From positions 1 through 36,655 of the forward strand of contig JADJXQ010000012.1 of the NCBI GenBank assembly GCA_016710335.1: DNA of 36,655 nucleotides, written 5' to 3'. This document shows positions 1-9,714 of the stretch, piece after piece (position 1 is the first letter of the stretch; each line of letters opens with the position of its first letter). The notes beneath the pieces were generated by a model that was not told where the DNA came from, searched no databases, and saw only the letters and a program-made list of their open reading frames with translations. The position numbers were made by a program, and so were the translations under genes. The stretch is from Rhodospirillales bacterium (GTDB lineage: Bacteria > Pseudomonadota > Alphaproteobacteria > Rhodospirillales > Defluviicoccaceae).

Positions 1-480
1 GTGACCGTAGTGTTTTTATTTATGGCACGTTTTGATTGTTGGCACATTGCCAACAGCGCAGCAATCACTTTCCGACGCCCATGTCGCTAACACGAGGTAT
101 GTCCGTAGGTAGCAGGTGATTTGTCACACTTTAGATCGGCAACCAACTCCCGCCGACGGAGTCCACCTCCAGGCTGTCATCCTGTCCGATGGCAACGTTG
201 ATGCGGACATCTTCACACTAGTCTTGAACGGAAATACGCCGAAGGTGACGGCGGAGCTGGTTCGACGGCATCCGCTGCTTGCCCTGCGCGTCAAGCCCAG
301 CGGCGCAGCTGGGGATCTCAACAAAGAGGAACAAGCGGCGAGAACGGGACAGGTCGTTGCAGGCTTCACGAGGCTGGCTGTCTGGGCCACCATGCCGCAA
401 GCATGGGCGATGGGCGTTGATGCGGGAGGTGTCGACTATCGCCGAGGCAACTCGAATTGACCGAACGGAGGGGAGCAGGA
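1..480. other. Unassigned stretch, no recognisable gene
   Basis: An open frame runs over 116-460 on the plus strand (114 residues), but I do not recognise it. It has no clear ribosome binding site, and open frames of similar size exist on the other strand. The middle part (about residues 18-75) has a protein-like composition, so it may be a remnant of a real gene. Its neighbours on the right are decayed pseudogenes, which fits that reading. Confidence 0.3.
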
Positions 481-1057
481 TGTCACGATCGTTTTGCTGG
501 CTGCTGTCGCGGCGCCTTGCGGCTCTGCCGCTGTCAGCGGTGGCCGCGCAACGTAGTGAAGCCGAACGCGTGTCGAAGGAGCCGAGCCGTCGTCGAAGAG
601 TTCATGACGTCGCTCAAGCAACAGTTGCGGCACGCGATCAAGGAAGGGGGGCCACGCACGCCGTCGTGGTCTGCAACACTACCGCTCCGGAGATCGCGTC
701 GAAGCAGTCGCAGCGCACGGGCTGGCGCGTAGGGGAGAACCAGTCCAAAGGTGCGCAACCCTGACAATGCGCCTGACGATTGGGAGCGCAAGACGCTGCT
801 CGTGTTCGAGAAGAAAGAAAGGCAGCCGGTGAAGACATCCTTGAAAACTCGAGACTTACGGCTTTGCCGAGGAAGAGCAATCCTGTGTTCCGCTACATGA
901 AGGCAATTCCGACCGCCGAGCTTTGCCTCGCCTGCCACGGGACGGAGATAGATCCTGCGGTATCGACGACGCTGAAGAAACACTATCCGCTCGATCAGGC
1001 GACCGGCTTCCAGGCAGGAGACATTCGTGGCGCGTTCTACCATCAGACAACCGAACT
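481..1057 (+). pseudogene. DUF3365-type haem-domain protein, frame-broken remnant
   Basis: Translating the three plus frames in turn gives pieces that line up in order with DUF3365 (Tll0287-like haem-binding) proteins. First comes a hydrophobic N-terminal stretch, then MTSLKQQLRHAIKEGGP, then a stretch around TGWRVG, then NPDNAPDDWERKTLLVFEKK, then KAAGEDIL, and finally FRYMKAIPTAELCLACHG with the CxxCH haem site and a following GFQAGDIRGAF. No single frame carries more than part of it, so several indels separate the pieces. The family is usually exported and binds c-type haem. The DNA after about 1057 no longer matches. The family assignment is from motif recognition and is fairly firm; the exact ends are approximate. 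Confidence 0.7.
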
Positions 1058-1624
1058 GACTGTCTGGCCTCAGAACGTCTTGGCTTCCTGTTGCTTTCTG
1101 ACTTGGGCTTCCCAGCTGGCTCCACGTCCGGCACGGTCGGTCTGCAACGCAGTTCGCGAGGGGCGATGCGCGCTCCGGGTGTTCGCGGGGTGGTACGGGT
1201 TGTGGGGGCGGTGACCGACTGACCATACCACGCGGCGGATTGTCATCAGTTCGCGGAGGACGGTCGCCATCGCCCGCACGGCCTGCTTGCGGTCAGGCAA
1301 CCCCTCGAAGGCGTTTCGGCGCAACCACGATTTCCAGGGCCGCTTGCCCACCGATAGTACGGCGAGGAATACCCATACGTGCCGGCTGCCAAACCGGGCT
1401 ATTTCCCACATTCAACCTGCCGGAATACCCTTACGGAATTACCGGCCGGATGCCGGGAGACCCGTCTCGGAGGAATCCAAGGTCGACCGCTTATTCTTCC
1501 ATCAGCAGAGCGACGTTCTTACATCAGCAGAACGCGACGGGCGTTGGCATGGACGCCGACAAGACGCCGCCGCTGGGCGATGGCAACCGATGGAGGATGG
1601 GACAGCATCTTGACATTGACCAGT
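1058..1624. other. Unassigned stretch between pseudogenes
   Basis: Open frames exist on both strands, including a minus-strand frame over 1070-1411, but none matches a family I recognise. The minus frame has a stretch (roughly residues 20-65) that reads like a transposase C-terminus, but I cannot name it. I call no gene here. Confidence 0.3.
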
Positions 1625-2237
1625 CCTCGTTTTCTGGGACCGGCGCCGCTTTATCGGTGCATTTGCGCTGGTGCCGGCGGCGGCGGTGCTCGGTTTCCCC
1701 AGGGCGCAGCCGGCCGGGGCCGCAGACGCAGCCGCCCTGGAGCCGGACTCCGCATGCGGCGATGACGAGGTGACGCCACCGCAGACGGCCGGGCCGTTCT
1801 TCGCCGGGTCTCCCGTTCGCTCCGCTTGTAGAGGTTGGGGATTCAAGGCGAGCGGCTTGTTCTTACGGGCTTCGTGGTGTCGACGCAAGGCACGCCGATC
1901 CCGAACGCGCTTGTCGATCTTTGGCACCCGCCGATGCCCAGGGGCGCTTATGACAACCGCGGCTTCCGGCTGCGGGGCATCAGTACACCGACCCGCAAGG
2001 CCGCTATGCCTTTGAGACCATCGTGCCGGGGAACTACGGCCCGCGCGCTCGGCATTACCACGCCAAGGTGCAGGCCCCGGGCCGGCCGGTGCTGACGACA
2101 CAGGTGTACTTCCCCGGCGAGTCGCGGAATACGAGCGACTTCCTCTTCCGCCCTGATTTGCTGATGGCGGTCTCCCGCCTCAAGACGGGCCGTCACGGAC
2201 GCTGGATTTTGTTCCTCGACCTAGTGGGGCACTGTCA
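1625..2237 (+). pseudogene. Intradiol ring-cleavage dioxygenase, frame-broken remnant
   Basis: Pieces in different plus frames follow the order of protocatechuate/catechol-type intradiol dioxygenases. There is an Ala-rich signal-like N-terminus, then DDEVTPPQTAGPFFAGSP, then the beta-sandwich stretch with LVLTGFVVSTQGTPIPNALV, then YAFETIVPGNYGPRARHYH with the Tyr and His iron-ligand region, then VQAPGRPVLTTQVYFPGE and a tail containing SDFLFRPDLLM. The family opens aromatic rings between two hydroxyl groups using Fe(III). At least three frame changes are needed, and the Asp-Arg-Gly segment before the metal site is scrambled. It cannot encode a working enzyme as written. Confidence 0.75.
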
Positions 2238-2640
2238 GCAGTGAAATATTTGGCTCTTGACAACGTTCATCGCACTTGCGAGGAGCTAAGCAATGGTTTG
2301 CAGCTGCGCCCCAAGATTGCCACGGTCTCCCGTCTCACAAATCGCATGCTTAGGCTCCCGGCAGGTCGCTGGGGCGGCAACATTGTTGTTTGCTGACGCA
2401 GATCCGGCACGCTGCCAGGCAAACCGGCCCCGAGGCAAGATCGTGCTCTACATCCGCCGGTGTGCCCTGGCGGCGCCATCGTCGCTCCAGGCTCACCGCC
2501 GAACAGCTGATCGCTCAGAACCCGGTTAGCGGCGAGAGCAGGAACGTGGTGCCGAGCTCCATCCGGAGCCTCGGCGTCATCGCCGAGCGCGGCTCGATCC
2601 GCCGCGGGCGCCATCCCCTGGTACCCGTTCGCCAGCCCGG
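2238..2640. other. Unassigned stretch between pseudogenes
   Basis: Short overlapping open frames occur on both strands, but nothing matches a known family or has a convincing start. It separates the dioxygenase remnant from the converging oxidoreductase remnant. Confidence 0.3.
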
Positions 2641-2649
2641 CGGATCACG

Positions 2650-3652
2650 CGGGATCGCGATCATCAATTTGCCGAGATTGTTGCGCGGAACAGGCGCAGC
2701 AGGGTATCGGGGAAAGTCTGGACGCCGCCTTCGACGATCTGTCGTCGCGCACCGAAATGCGGCGGTCTGCGCGACGCGGCTAGGTCCTCGAGCATCGCCG
2801 GCCATTTGTGCGCGATAGTCGCAAATAGATGAAGCCCCGCATGGCGCGCGGCGCGGCACCAGCAAGAACGCGTTGCGCGGAAGCCATAAAGCTCGTCGGT
2901 GACGTTGTACTGCGAGATCGCGCCGCACAGCGAGGCGGGCGAACTGGCTTGATGAGCATGAGCGACGCGTCCAGGATCTCGCCACGACATTGTCGAAGAA
3001 ACGTCGATCCCATCGGAACAGGCTTGCTTGAGACCGGCGTCAACCGGTTGGTGCTTGGTCGACTGCAGCGTCGACGCCGAGTACGTCGGTCAAATAGGCG
3101 CATTTCTCGGCGCCGCCGGCACGAAATGCCGACCACAGCATCCCTGATCTGGCAATCGTCCGGCATCGGAGCCAACCGAGCCGGCGGCGCCTGGTTACTA
3201 CCACCGGTCTCGCCCACCTGGGGCCGGCCGACTCGGCCTCGATCAGGCCGCAATAGGCGGTGAGGCCGGCGATGCCGGGGTGTTGAGCCACGCCGGCGCC
3301 GGCGCGAGTGACATGTCCGGCTTTCATCAGTCCGGCGCCGTCGGACAGGGCATATTCCCTGCCCTTGATCCCGGCGACGAACTCGCCGGGCGCGAAGCCG
3401 TCATTATTCGATGCGATCACCTCGCCAACGGTGAGGGCGCGCATGACCTCGCCAATCCCCACCGGCGGCACGCTCACAGGACGGACGGTCGTTCATCCAG
3501 CCGCGCGCATCGCCGGGTCGACCGATAGGTAATGAATTTTGGTTAACACCTCGCCCGGCCCGGGACTGGGGATCAACGTCTCGGCACGTTCCCAATCGCT
3601 CTCCTTGGGCAAACCGAAAGGGACGCGCCGCGAGCTAGATCTGCATGATTGA
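2650..3652 (-). pseudogene. NADP-dependent medium-chain oxidoreductase (MDR, CurA/YncB-like), frame-broken
   Basis: Minus-strand pieces in several frames read as a zinc-independent MDR reductase. The N-terminus has PFGLPKESDWERAETLIP then GPGEVLTKIHYLSVDPAMR, followed by PPVGIGEVMRALTVGEVIAS, then QHPGIAGLTAYCGLIE and a Rossmann segment ending in DVLGVDAAVD. A stretch corresponding to GIDVFFDNVGG and a C-terminal piece close to VVEGGVQTFPDTLLRLFR complete it. The order matches enoyl/curcumin reductase-like enzymes of about 340 residues that use NADPH. The frame changes repeatedly, so it is a remnant. The assignment to the superfamily is strong; the substrate is unknown. Confidence 0.72.
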
Positions 3653-4069
3653 CTTCGGTCATTTGATCCTCCCGCCCAACCTCTATCCAAACTTTGATGA
3701 GCAAGGCTCAACGCTGTTTTGGCTGCGTTCGATCGCCACGCGCGCCCTCGCTTTAGATCGGGCGCGCGGCTGCCCGCCAACCATGGGCAGGCCGACGGCT
3801 TTCACCGTCTCGATCGGGCTAGCCCAAGGATACACCGCCTCAAGTCCCCGCTGGCGTCACCGCGCCCAGTTTCATCCGGACGGTATCGCTCGGCACGGCC
3901 GCGCCTGGCAACGGCGACGCCGACGCGGACCTGCGCCGTCGCGGTCTTGTCCGTCGCTCGCCGCGGCCCTCGCCCACAACGCCGCGGTCGCGGCCTTTCC
4001 CTCGGCACGGGAAGGCTGGGCCTGGCATGCCCTGTTCCTGCCGCCGCGTCGCCTGCGCTCGTCGCCGGA
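3653..4069. other. Unassigned GC-rich stretch
   Basis: A plus frame is open from 3645 into the IS3 remnant, but its first part is not a recognisable protein. The minus strand also has open frames. I see no gene, terminator or repeat that I can support. Confidence 0.3.
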
Positions 4070-4312
4070 GCACCCGATCTATCCGTGCACCGCGCGCGGC
4101 GTCGGAGTGACGCGGCCGAACCCGGTCTGGTGCGCCGATATCACCTACTCCCGATGGCCTGCGGCTTTCTCCTGCGGTCCTGGGGGATGGGCTGGTTCAG
4201 CGGCGGGTGCTGGCGTGGCGGCTGTCCAACACCCTGGACGCCGGGTTCTGCGTCGAGGCGCTGGAGGAGGCTCTGATGCGCTTCGGCCCGCCGGCCGATG
4301 GGGTCCACTTCA
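4070..4312 (+). pseudogene. IS3-family transposase OrfB fragment
   Basis: The plus strand encodes pieces of an IS3-type DDE transposase core. HPIYP and a Gly-Val stretch are followed by TRPNPVWCADITY, which carries the first catalytic Asp. After one or more frame changes comes RRVLAWRLSNTLDAGFC, then VEALEEALMRFGPP. The D-D part of the catalytic triad is represented; the Glu part is missing because the fragment stops and IS1595-like sequence follows. It is a dead remnant. Confidence 0.75.
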
Positions 4313-4319
4313 GTCATCG

Positions 4320-4740
4320 CGCCAACGTGTCACCTTACCAACTGTCGATTTCGGGGCACTTCAGTGCCGCTTGTCACCGGGCAAACGTTGGTGCGGGCGA
4401 GGACGTGATGCCGAGCGCCAGGCTTTGGCTGACGGTGTGGTTCTGGGCCGCCTATCTGATGGCGACCCATTCCAACGGCATGTCGGCGCGGCAGTTGTGG
4501 CGGCGACTGGGGCTCGGCTCTACAAGGAGCGCCTCCTGCTGGACCAAGGACGATTCTTGCGCCGGTGGCCACGGGCGCAGCGGCGACGACAAGCTGCCGC
4601 TCGCCGGCGCCGGCTTCCGCAGGCGGACAGTGTGGAGGAAGGGTCAAGGTGGTCGTCGCGGCCCGGCTGTTGCTCGCCGGGCCGGAACGTAATCCGAGTG
4701 GACGCGGGGTCGCCAATGTCGCATCGTAAGAGCATGGCGA
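4320..4740 (+). pseudogene. IS1595-family transposase fragment
   Basis: The piece LTVWFWAAYLMATHSNGMSA followed by RQLWRRLGLGS is typical of the N-terminal half of IS1595 (ISXO2-like) transposases. It is preceded by a degraded zinc-finger/HRT-like segment and followed, in another frame, by a degenerate ETE-like stretch and KKGQGGRRGPAVA-like residues. Frame changes occur near 4520 and 4620. It abuts the IS3 fragment directly, showing insertion of one element into or next to another, followed by decay. Confidence 0.72.
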
Positions 4741-5111
4741 CCGAATAGCCGGCTCCTGAGGTGTGGATCGCTGATGAGCGGCGCATCTCTGGAGACCCCG
4801 AAGGGGAAGGGTCGCGCATCAAGACATCCAGCGGACCGTAACCCCGGCGGCGCCAGAAGTAAGGCTGCGCTCTATCAGCGCCGGCGATGGGCCTCGTTAC
4901 CGCCATGTCCGACGACGGCGCACGTATCTAACGCGGGTGCAGTGAACGCAACGGCGTCCGTACACGTCGTCATCGTGCTGGGTCTCCGGCCGAACGGGGC
5001 TGGCGCCATCGGCCCGGCGGACCCGTGTTGTCGCCGCAGGCAGAAAGCTGGCTCGCCGACCTCGACCGGGCGATGGCACCCAGCGACGACGGCTATCCTC
5101 CTAACGAGGCC
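4741..5111. other. Unassigned stretch before the IS66 end
   Basis: Weak open frames on both strands, including 4774-5115 plus and 4520-4906 minus, have no recognisable domains. It may be a remnant of a chromosomal gene cut by the IS66-type element that starts at about 5112. Confidence 0.25.
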
Positions 5112-5568
5112 GTAAGCGTCCGCTGTCGGTCGCCTTCTCCTGGCCCCGCTGAGGCTGCATGAAGCGTCGCCGCCCTTTGCGGCGGACGTGGAGCTGGGCG
5201 GGGAAGCGCCGGATGGTGGCGGAGATGGAGGCGCCGGGTGCTTCGGCGTCTGCGGTCCCCCGGCGATAGGACTTTAAACACCAACCTGCTGTCCAAGTGG
5301 CGGCGCGAGATCGTGGCGATGGGCGGCATGCCGGGATCGGATTTGGTGGCAATCGGCGTGGTCCGCCACGATCAGGATGGCGGCCTGCGCCGGCGCCTGA
5401 TGCGACGACTGCGGTGGCCGATATCGAGGCTATGGAGCGGTCGGCCTGTTGCGGTTCGCCCGAAGGTGACGGCGGGCGTGGCGGGAAGATAAAGATCGCG
5501 CTGACTGACGGGACGATCGTGCGAGTTGATGCCTCGGTGGACGGGCACGCTCTGGGGCGGGTGTTGAC
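5112..5568 (+). pseudogene. IS66-family left end with truncated TnpA
   Basis: GTAAGCGTCCGC at 5112 looks like the GTAAGCG terminal inverted repeat of IS66 elements. From the ATG at 5161 the frames give a TnpA (orf1, helix-turn-helix) protein. VAEMEAPGAS comes first, then LNTNLLSKWRREIVAM after one frame change, and near the end KIKIALTDGTIVRVDASVDG followed by ALGRVL. These are the N-terminal HTH and the C-terminal beta segment of TnpA. The reading stops at the IS21-family element beginning at 5569, and no TnpB or TnpC follows. The element is therefore a truncated left end. Confidence 0.75.
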
Positions 5569-8250
5569 TGTTGAGCGACAACCATCTTGTCGGGCGCCGT
5601 CAAAGTTGGCGCTGTCTCCAGCCGGAGGCCGGGCGTAGCCCGGCTGTAGGCTGGAGACAGCGGCGCGTTGCTTCCTGGGGTGAAGGCGTAGGTGCTGGTC
5701 GCTGCGGGCCGGTACGACGGAGATCTCTGTGCCAAACGGAGGTCGCCGCCATGCCGGGCAAACCCGTCACCGACCAGCAAGTGAGAGCCTACATGCAGGA
5801 CCGACATCGTCACAGCCGGCGCGTCGCCGCCCGGGCCGGGTTCAGCGAGCGCACCGCGCGCCGGATCGAGGCCGATCCCCGCCTGCCGTCCCAGCGCCAG
5901 CCGCGGCGCGGGCGCACCGTTGCCGATCCGCTCGAGGCGGTGTGGGCGGCGGTACTGCTGCCGATCCTCCAGCGCGATCCGGCCGTGCAGGCGGTGACGC
6001 TGCTGCGTCATCTGCAACTGACCGATCCCGACGGCTTCCCCGACGACCGCGTCCGCCGGACGCTGGAACGGCGGGTGCGCGACTGGCGCGCGCGAGCGCG
6101 CCAGGACGTGATCTTCCGCCAGACGCCCGAGCCGGGCCGCATGGCGCTGTCGGACTTCACCGCTGCCGCCGAACTCGGCATCACCATCGCCGGCGCGCCG
6201 TTCCCGCACCGCCTCTACCACTTCGTCCTGGCCTACAGCGGCTGGGAGCACGCCGCCGTCGTCCTCGGCGGCGAGAGCTTCACCGCCCTGGCCGAGAACC
6301 TCCAGAACGCCCTCTGGACCCTCGGCGGCGTGCCCTGCGAGCACCGCACCGACAGCCTGTCGGCGGCCTACCGCAACCTCGACGCCGAGGCGGCGAAGGA
6401 CGTCACGCGGCGCTACGACGGCCTCTGCACCCACTACGGCCTGCTCGCCAGCCGCTGCAATCCGGGCGAGCCGCACGAGAACGGATCGGTGGAGGCCCAC
6501 AACCGCCACCTCAAGGCCGCGCTCGACCAGGCGCTGATCCTGCGCGGCGGGCGCGACTTCGACGACATCGCCGGCTGGCGGCGCTTCGTCGACCAGGTGG
6601 TCGGCCGCCGCAACCGGCGCAGGGACGACGCCGTCCGGGTCGAGGCCGCCGCCCTGCAGCCGCTGCCCGCCCGCCGCACCACCGACTTCACCGAGACCGT
6701 CGTGCGCGTCACCCGCACCGGCGGCTTCCTGGTGCACAGCGTCTTCTACAGCGCGCCCTCGCACCTGATCGGCCAGCGCCTGCGCGTGCACATCCATGAC
6801 GACCGGATCGAGGCGTTCCTCGGCGCCACCCCGGTCGTCAGCCATCCCCGCCGGCGCGGCCGGGCCGACGGCGCCCGGGTGCATCAGGTCGACTACCGCC
6901 ACGTCATCGGCGCCCTCTGCCGCAAGCCCCAGGCGCTGGCCGGCTCGGTCTATCGCGACAGCCTGTTCCCGCGCACCGAATACGCGCCGCGCGGGAGCGC
7001 CCTGGCGGCGGCGCTGCCCCAGCGCGACGCCTGCCGGCGCATGGTCGACCTGCTGTGGCTCGCCCATGGCGAAGCCTGCGAGGCCGAACTCGCCCGGCTG
7101 ATCGCCGAAGACCTCGCCGCCGGACGCCTGCCCGAGGCCGCAACCCTCCAGCCCCGCCTCCGGCCGCGGCAACGGTCGCTGCCGGCCGACGTGCCGGTGG
7201 CGCTCACCCCCCTCGCCAGCTTCGACGCCCTGCTGGACACCCCCGCCCTGCCACAGGCCGGCACCCTGCCGGACGCCATCCTGGCGGAGGCCCACCCATG
7301 GTGACGCCCGCCACCCCGCGCCCGGCCACCCCGCACGTCGACGTCCACGCGCTGCCCACCCTGCTGACCGCGCTGCGCCTGCCCAGCATCCATCGCCACT
7401 GGCCCGCCCTGGCCGAGGCGCCGACAAGGAGGGGCTGGCCCGCGGCCCGCTTCCTGGCGGCCCTCGCCGAACTGGAACTCGCCCAGCGCGAGACCCGGCG
7501 CATCCACCGACATCTCGCCGAGGCCCAGCTGCCCGCCGGCAAGACCCTGGCCACCTTCGACTTCAAGGCGGCGCCAGGCCTCCCGCGCGCCCGCGTCGAG
7601 GCCCTCGCCGCCGGCGACTGGATCGAGACCGGCGCCAACCTGATCGCCATCGGCAACAGCGGCGCCGGCAAGACCCACCTGCTCTGCGCCGTCGGCCACG
7701 CCCTCGTCGAGGCAGGCCGCCGCGTCCTCTACACCCGCACCACCGATCTCGTGCAGAAGCTGCAGGCCGCCCGCCGTGACCTCGCCCTCGAAGCTGCGCT
7801 GGCAAGGCTCGACCGCTTCGATCTGATCATCCTCGACGACATCAGCTACGCCCGGAAGGACCAGGCCGAGACCTCCGTCCTCTTTGAACTCATCGCCCGC
7901 CGCTACGAAACCCGCAGCCTCGCCATCGCCGCCAACCAGCCCTTCAGCGCCTGGGACCGCGTCTTCCCAGACCACGCCGTCACCGTCGCCGCCATCGACA
8001 GGCTGGTCCATCACGCCACCATCCTCGAGATGAACTCCGACAGCTATCGACGCCGCGCCGCCGCCGACCGGAATCCACCGCCGAGATCAATAGCAGCGCG
8101 ACACCCACCGACAACCTCGCCGACAACCACCATCATCCCGTTGGCAACAACCCCGCCAAGGAGGACGTCATCGCCTGAACGAACCTTCCCAGCAGCAAGG
8201 ACCGGCCAACCTGGCTGTCGCGCACCGCACATTAAGGTTGACGCTCTACA
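5569..8250 (+). mobile_element. IS21-family insertion sequence
   Basis: Imperfect terminal inverted repeats bound the element. TGTTGAGCGACAACC at 5569 pairs with the reverse complement of GGTTGACGCTCTACA ending at 8250 (13 of 15 bases), and similarity continues inwards. Between them lie istA and istB in the usual order with overlapping ends. The length of 2682 bp suits the family. No target-site duplication is visible. The left flank is an IS66 remnant and the right flank is the inside of another IS21-type istA, so the flanks do not belong together. Confidence 0.8.
5751..7304 (+). CDS. istA: IS21-family transposase IstA
   Basis: This 517-residue protein is the DDE transposase of the IS21 element. 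An N-terminal helix-turn-helix region (about residues 5-45, SRRVAARAGFSERTARRIEA) should bind the element ends. The integrase core has Asp in ALSDFTAA (about 135), Asp in HRTDSLSAAY (about 201) and Glu in ENGSVEAHNRHLK (about 248), the expected D-D-E layout. The chosen ATG at 5751 gives a start that matches the family; the open frame could be extended upstream to 5571 but that part is the element end. Its stop overlaps the istB start by a few bases, which is typical of IS21 and implies coupled translation. It looks intact. Confidence 0.9.
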   Translation: MPGKPVTDQQVRAYMQDRHRHSRRVAARAGFSERTARRIEADPRLPSQRQPRRGRTVADPLEAVWAAVLLPILQRDPAVQAVTLLRHLQLTDPDGFPDDRVRRTLERRVRDWRARARQDVIFRQTPEPGRMALSDFTAAAELGITIAGAPFPHRLYHFVLAYSGWEHAAVVLGGESFTALAENLQNALWTLGGVPCEHRTDSLSAAYRNLDAEAAKDVTRRYDGLCTHYGLLASRCNPGEPHENGSVEAHNRHLKAALDQALILRGGRDFDDIAGWRRFVDQVVGRRNRRRDDAVRVEAAALQPLPARRTTDFTETVVRVTRTGGFLVHSVFYSAPSHLIGQRLRVHIHDDRIEAFLGATPVVSHPRRRGRADGARVHQVDYRHVIGALCRKPQALAGSVYRDSLFPRTEYAPRGSALAAALPQRDACRRMVDLLWLAHGEACEAELARLIAEDLAAGRLPEAATLQPRLRPRQRSLPADVPVALTPLASFDALLDTPALPQAGTLPDAILAEAHPW

Positions 8251-8299
8251 GATCTCCCCTCAAACAGCTGCCGGCGGGACGCGCCCAGGTGCCGCGTGA
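7298..8299 (+). CDS. istB: IS21-family helper ATPase IstB (C-terminus frameshifted)
   Basis: IstB is the DnaA/AAA-type ATPase that assists IstA in target choice and strand transfer. Walker A is IGNSGAGKTHLL (about residue 119) and Walker B is DLIILDDISY; the family signature AANQPFSAWDRVF and a C-terminal EMNSDSYRRR are present. The start ATG overlaps the istA stop. The open frame gives 333 residues, longer than the usual 250-270. The tail after about 8065 is low-complexity and runs past the element end at 8250. In another frame the DNA reads PESTAEINSSATPTDNL and ends with a stop at 8178, which looks like the original tail, so a one-base indel near 8065 is likely. The ATPase core is intact. 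Confidence 0.85.
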   Translation: MVTPATPRPATPHVDVHALPTLLTALRLPSIHRHWPALAEAPTRRGWPAARFLAALAELELAQRETRRIHRHLAEAQLPAGKTLATFDFKAAPGLPRARVEALAAGDWIETGANLIAIGNSGAGKTHLLCAVGHALVEAGRRVLYTRTTDLVQKLQAARRDLALEAALARLDRFDLIILDDISYARKDQAETSVLFELIARRYETRSLAIAANQPFSAWDRVFPDHAVTVAAIDRLVHHATILEMNSDSYRRRAAADRNPPPRSIAARHPPTTSPTTTIIPLATTPPRRTSSPERTFPAARTGQPGCRAPHIKVDALQISPQTAAGGTRPGAA

Positions 8300-9165
8300 T
8301 GCGCCCGTTCAGGTCGTCCAGCAGCTCGGCGATGGCCCGGTCTCAGCTCGGCGAGGCCAAAAAGCGGCGATTGCGCAACCGCGCCAGAACCCACCGCTCG
8401 ACCACCGGACGCCGACCTCCACCTTGGCTTTATCGCGGGGCTTGCGCGGCCGGGCGGAACAACGGCGGTGTCGTGGTGCGCCGCCATGTCGGCATAGGTG
8501 CGGTTGATCTCGGGATCGTACAGACAGGCCTTGGCGACGCCCGAGCGGAGATTGTCCGGCACCACCTGGGCCGGCACGCCGCCGAAGAACGCGAAGGCGC
8601 GGGTGTGCGAGCCGATCCAGTCGGCCAAGCCCTGTGTCCAGGTGGCCTCGGCGTAGGTGTAGGCTCGACGCCCCAGCGTGGCGACGAACACCTGTGCCGC
8701 GCGAACCTCGCCGGTGAGACCGTCGACGACTCCACCGTGGTGCCGGCATAGTCGACGAACATCTTGTCGCCGGCGACATGGGCCTGGCGCATGGTCGGCG
8801 ACAGCTTGCCCTTCCAGGCGCGGTAGAGGTCGCAGAACCGCTGTATCCATAGCCGTCCGGATGGATAGCCCGGTATTCCTCCACAGCAGCGACAGGGTCA
8901 CCCCGCGCTTGCGCAGCTCGCGATGCAGCGCCGGCCAGTCAGGGAGCGACCGGTGGTCCTCGGCGACGATCGGCGGCGGCGGGAACACCAACCGCTCCAG
9001 ATCCTCGTCCGAAAGACCCTCGGGCAGCGGCCACGTCAGGCCGGCGCGGCGGGCGCGGCGCAGATACGCCCCCGCCGCAGTGGCACCGATGGTCAGGCTG
9101 GCGGCAATCCGCCGCTTCGACAGGCCAGCGGCATGCAGCCGCAGAACGTCGCGGATCTTGCGCAT
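8251..9165 (-). pseudogene. Second IS21-type IstA, truncated and frameshifted
   Basis: The minus strand starts at ATG 9165 with RKIRDVLRLHAAGLSKRRIA (HTH region) and continues to LHRELRKRGVTLSLLW. After frame changes come EEYRAIHPDGYGYS, MRQAHVAGDKMFVDYAGTTV and then GEVRAAQVFVATLG, TWTQGLADWIGSHTRAFAFF, VVPDNLRSGVAKACLYDPE and NRTYADMAAHHDTAVVP. These are the parts of an IS21-family IstA of a different subgroup from the one at 5751. At least three frameshifts are needed. The C-terminus is cut exactly at 8251, where the intact IS21-family element ends, and no istB follows. Confidence 0.85.
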
Positions 9166-9264
9166 GGGCAATCTCTCTCCGGGCATCCCCGCTCCTTTCG
9201 AAAAAGGCGCGAGTTTAGCCCTCGGTCGATCACCCGGCGGTGGCCCTCAAACCCGCCACGCCCT

Positions 9265-9351
9265 GGTCGCGATCCCTCGGAATCCCCGGTCGCTATCAAT
9301 CGGAAACAGTGGTCGCAATCATTCGGAAACAGTGGTCGCGATCGCTTGGAA
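9265..9351 (-). repeat. Four 18-bp direct repeats, 23-bp period (IS21-type terminal repeats)
   Basis: Copies of GGTCGCnATCnnTCGGAA or a near variant start at 9265, 9288, 9311 and 9334, an exact 23-bp period. They lie upstream of the decayed minus-strand istA start. Known IS21 elements carry multiple terminal repeats that bind the transposase, so these are most simply the outer end of the decayed second IS21-type element. The end of the element would be near 9355. Confidence 0.75.
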
Positions 9352-9463
9352 CGCGCAGTCAACCACCAGCGACACCAAGTTACGAGCAGCGAATCTGAGT
9401 TTCCTGATCCGTGTGATTGTCGCCAAAATCAAAAATCCCATAACCATTTGAGGTACGGGCTTG

Positions 9464-9510
<47 letters not shown>

Positions 9511-9714
9511 TTATAGGAAAATAATCACTCAGAAGTTCTCGCGATTACGCAGAAATTCGCTAAATGGCTGATATTGTTGACTTTCAAGATCCGGCGTAGC
9601 ATTCTGCCTTTCGATCAGATACGACGGAATTCCTTCCCTCTTGCTGACATAGTGCTGACTGAAGGAGCCGCCGGGGTCTGATCGGGTAGCAGATTGTTGA
9701 TCGGACCGGAACAC
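9511..9714. other. att-to-integrase arm region
   Basis: This AT-richer 204-bp stretch lies between the tRNA fragment and the integrase start. TGCTGAC occurs twice, at 9642 and 9653, 11 bp apart, in a position where arm-type integrase sites or the integrase promoter would lie. No gene is evident. The function of the repeats is a guess. Confidence 0.35.

Noticed and set aside
5430..7427. 665-residue minus-strand open frame
   Set aside because: It is antisense to istA in very GC-rich DNA, lacks recognisable domains and is rich in low-complexity Gly/Ala/Arg.
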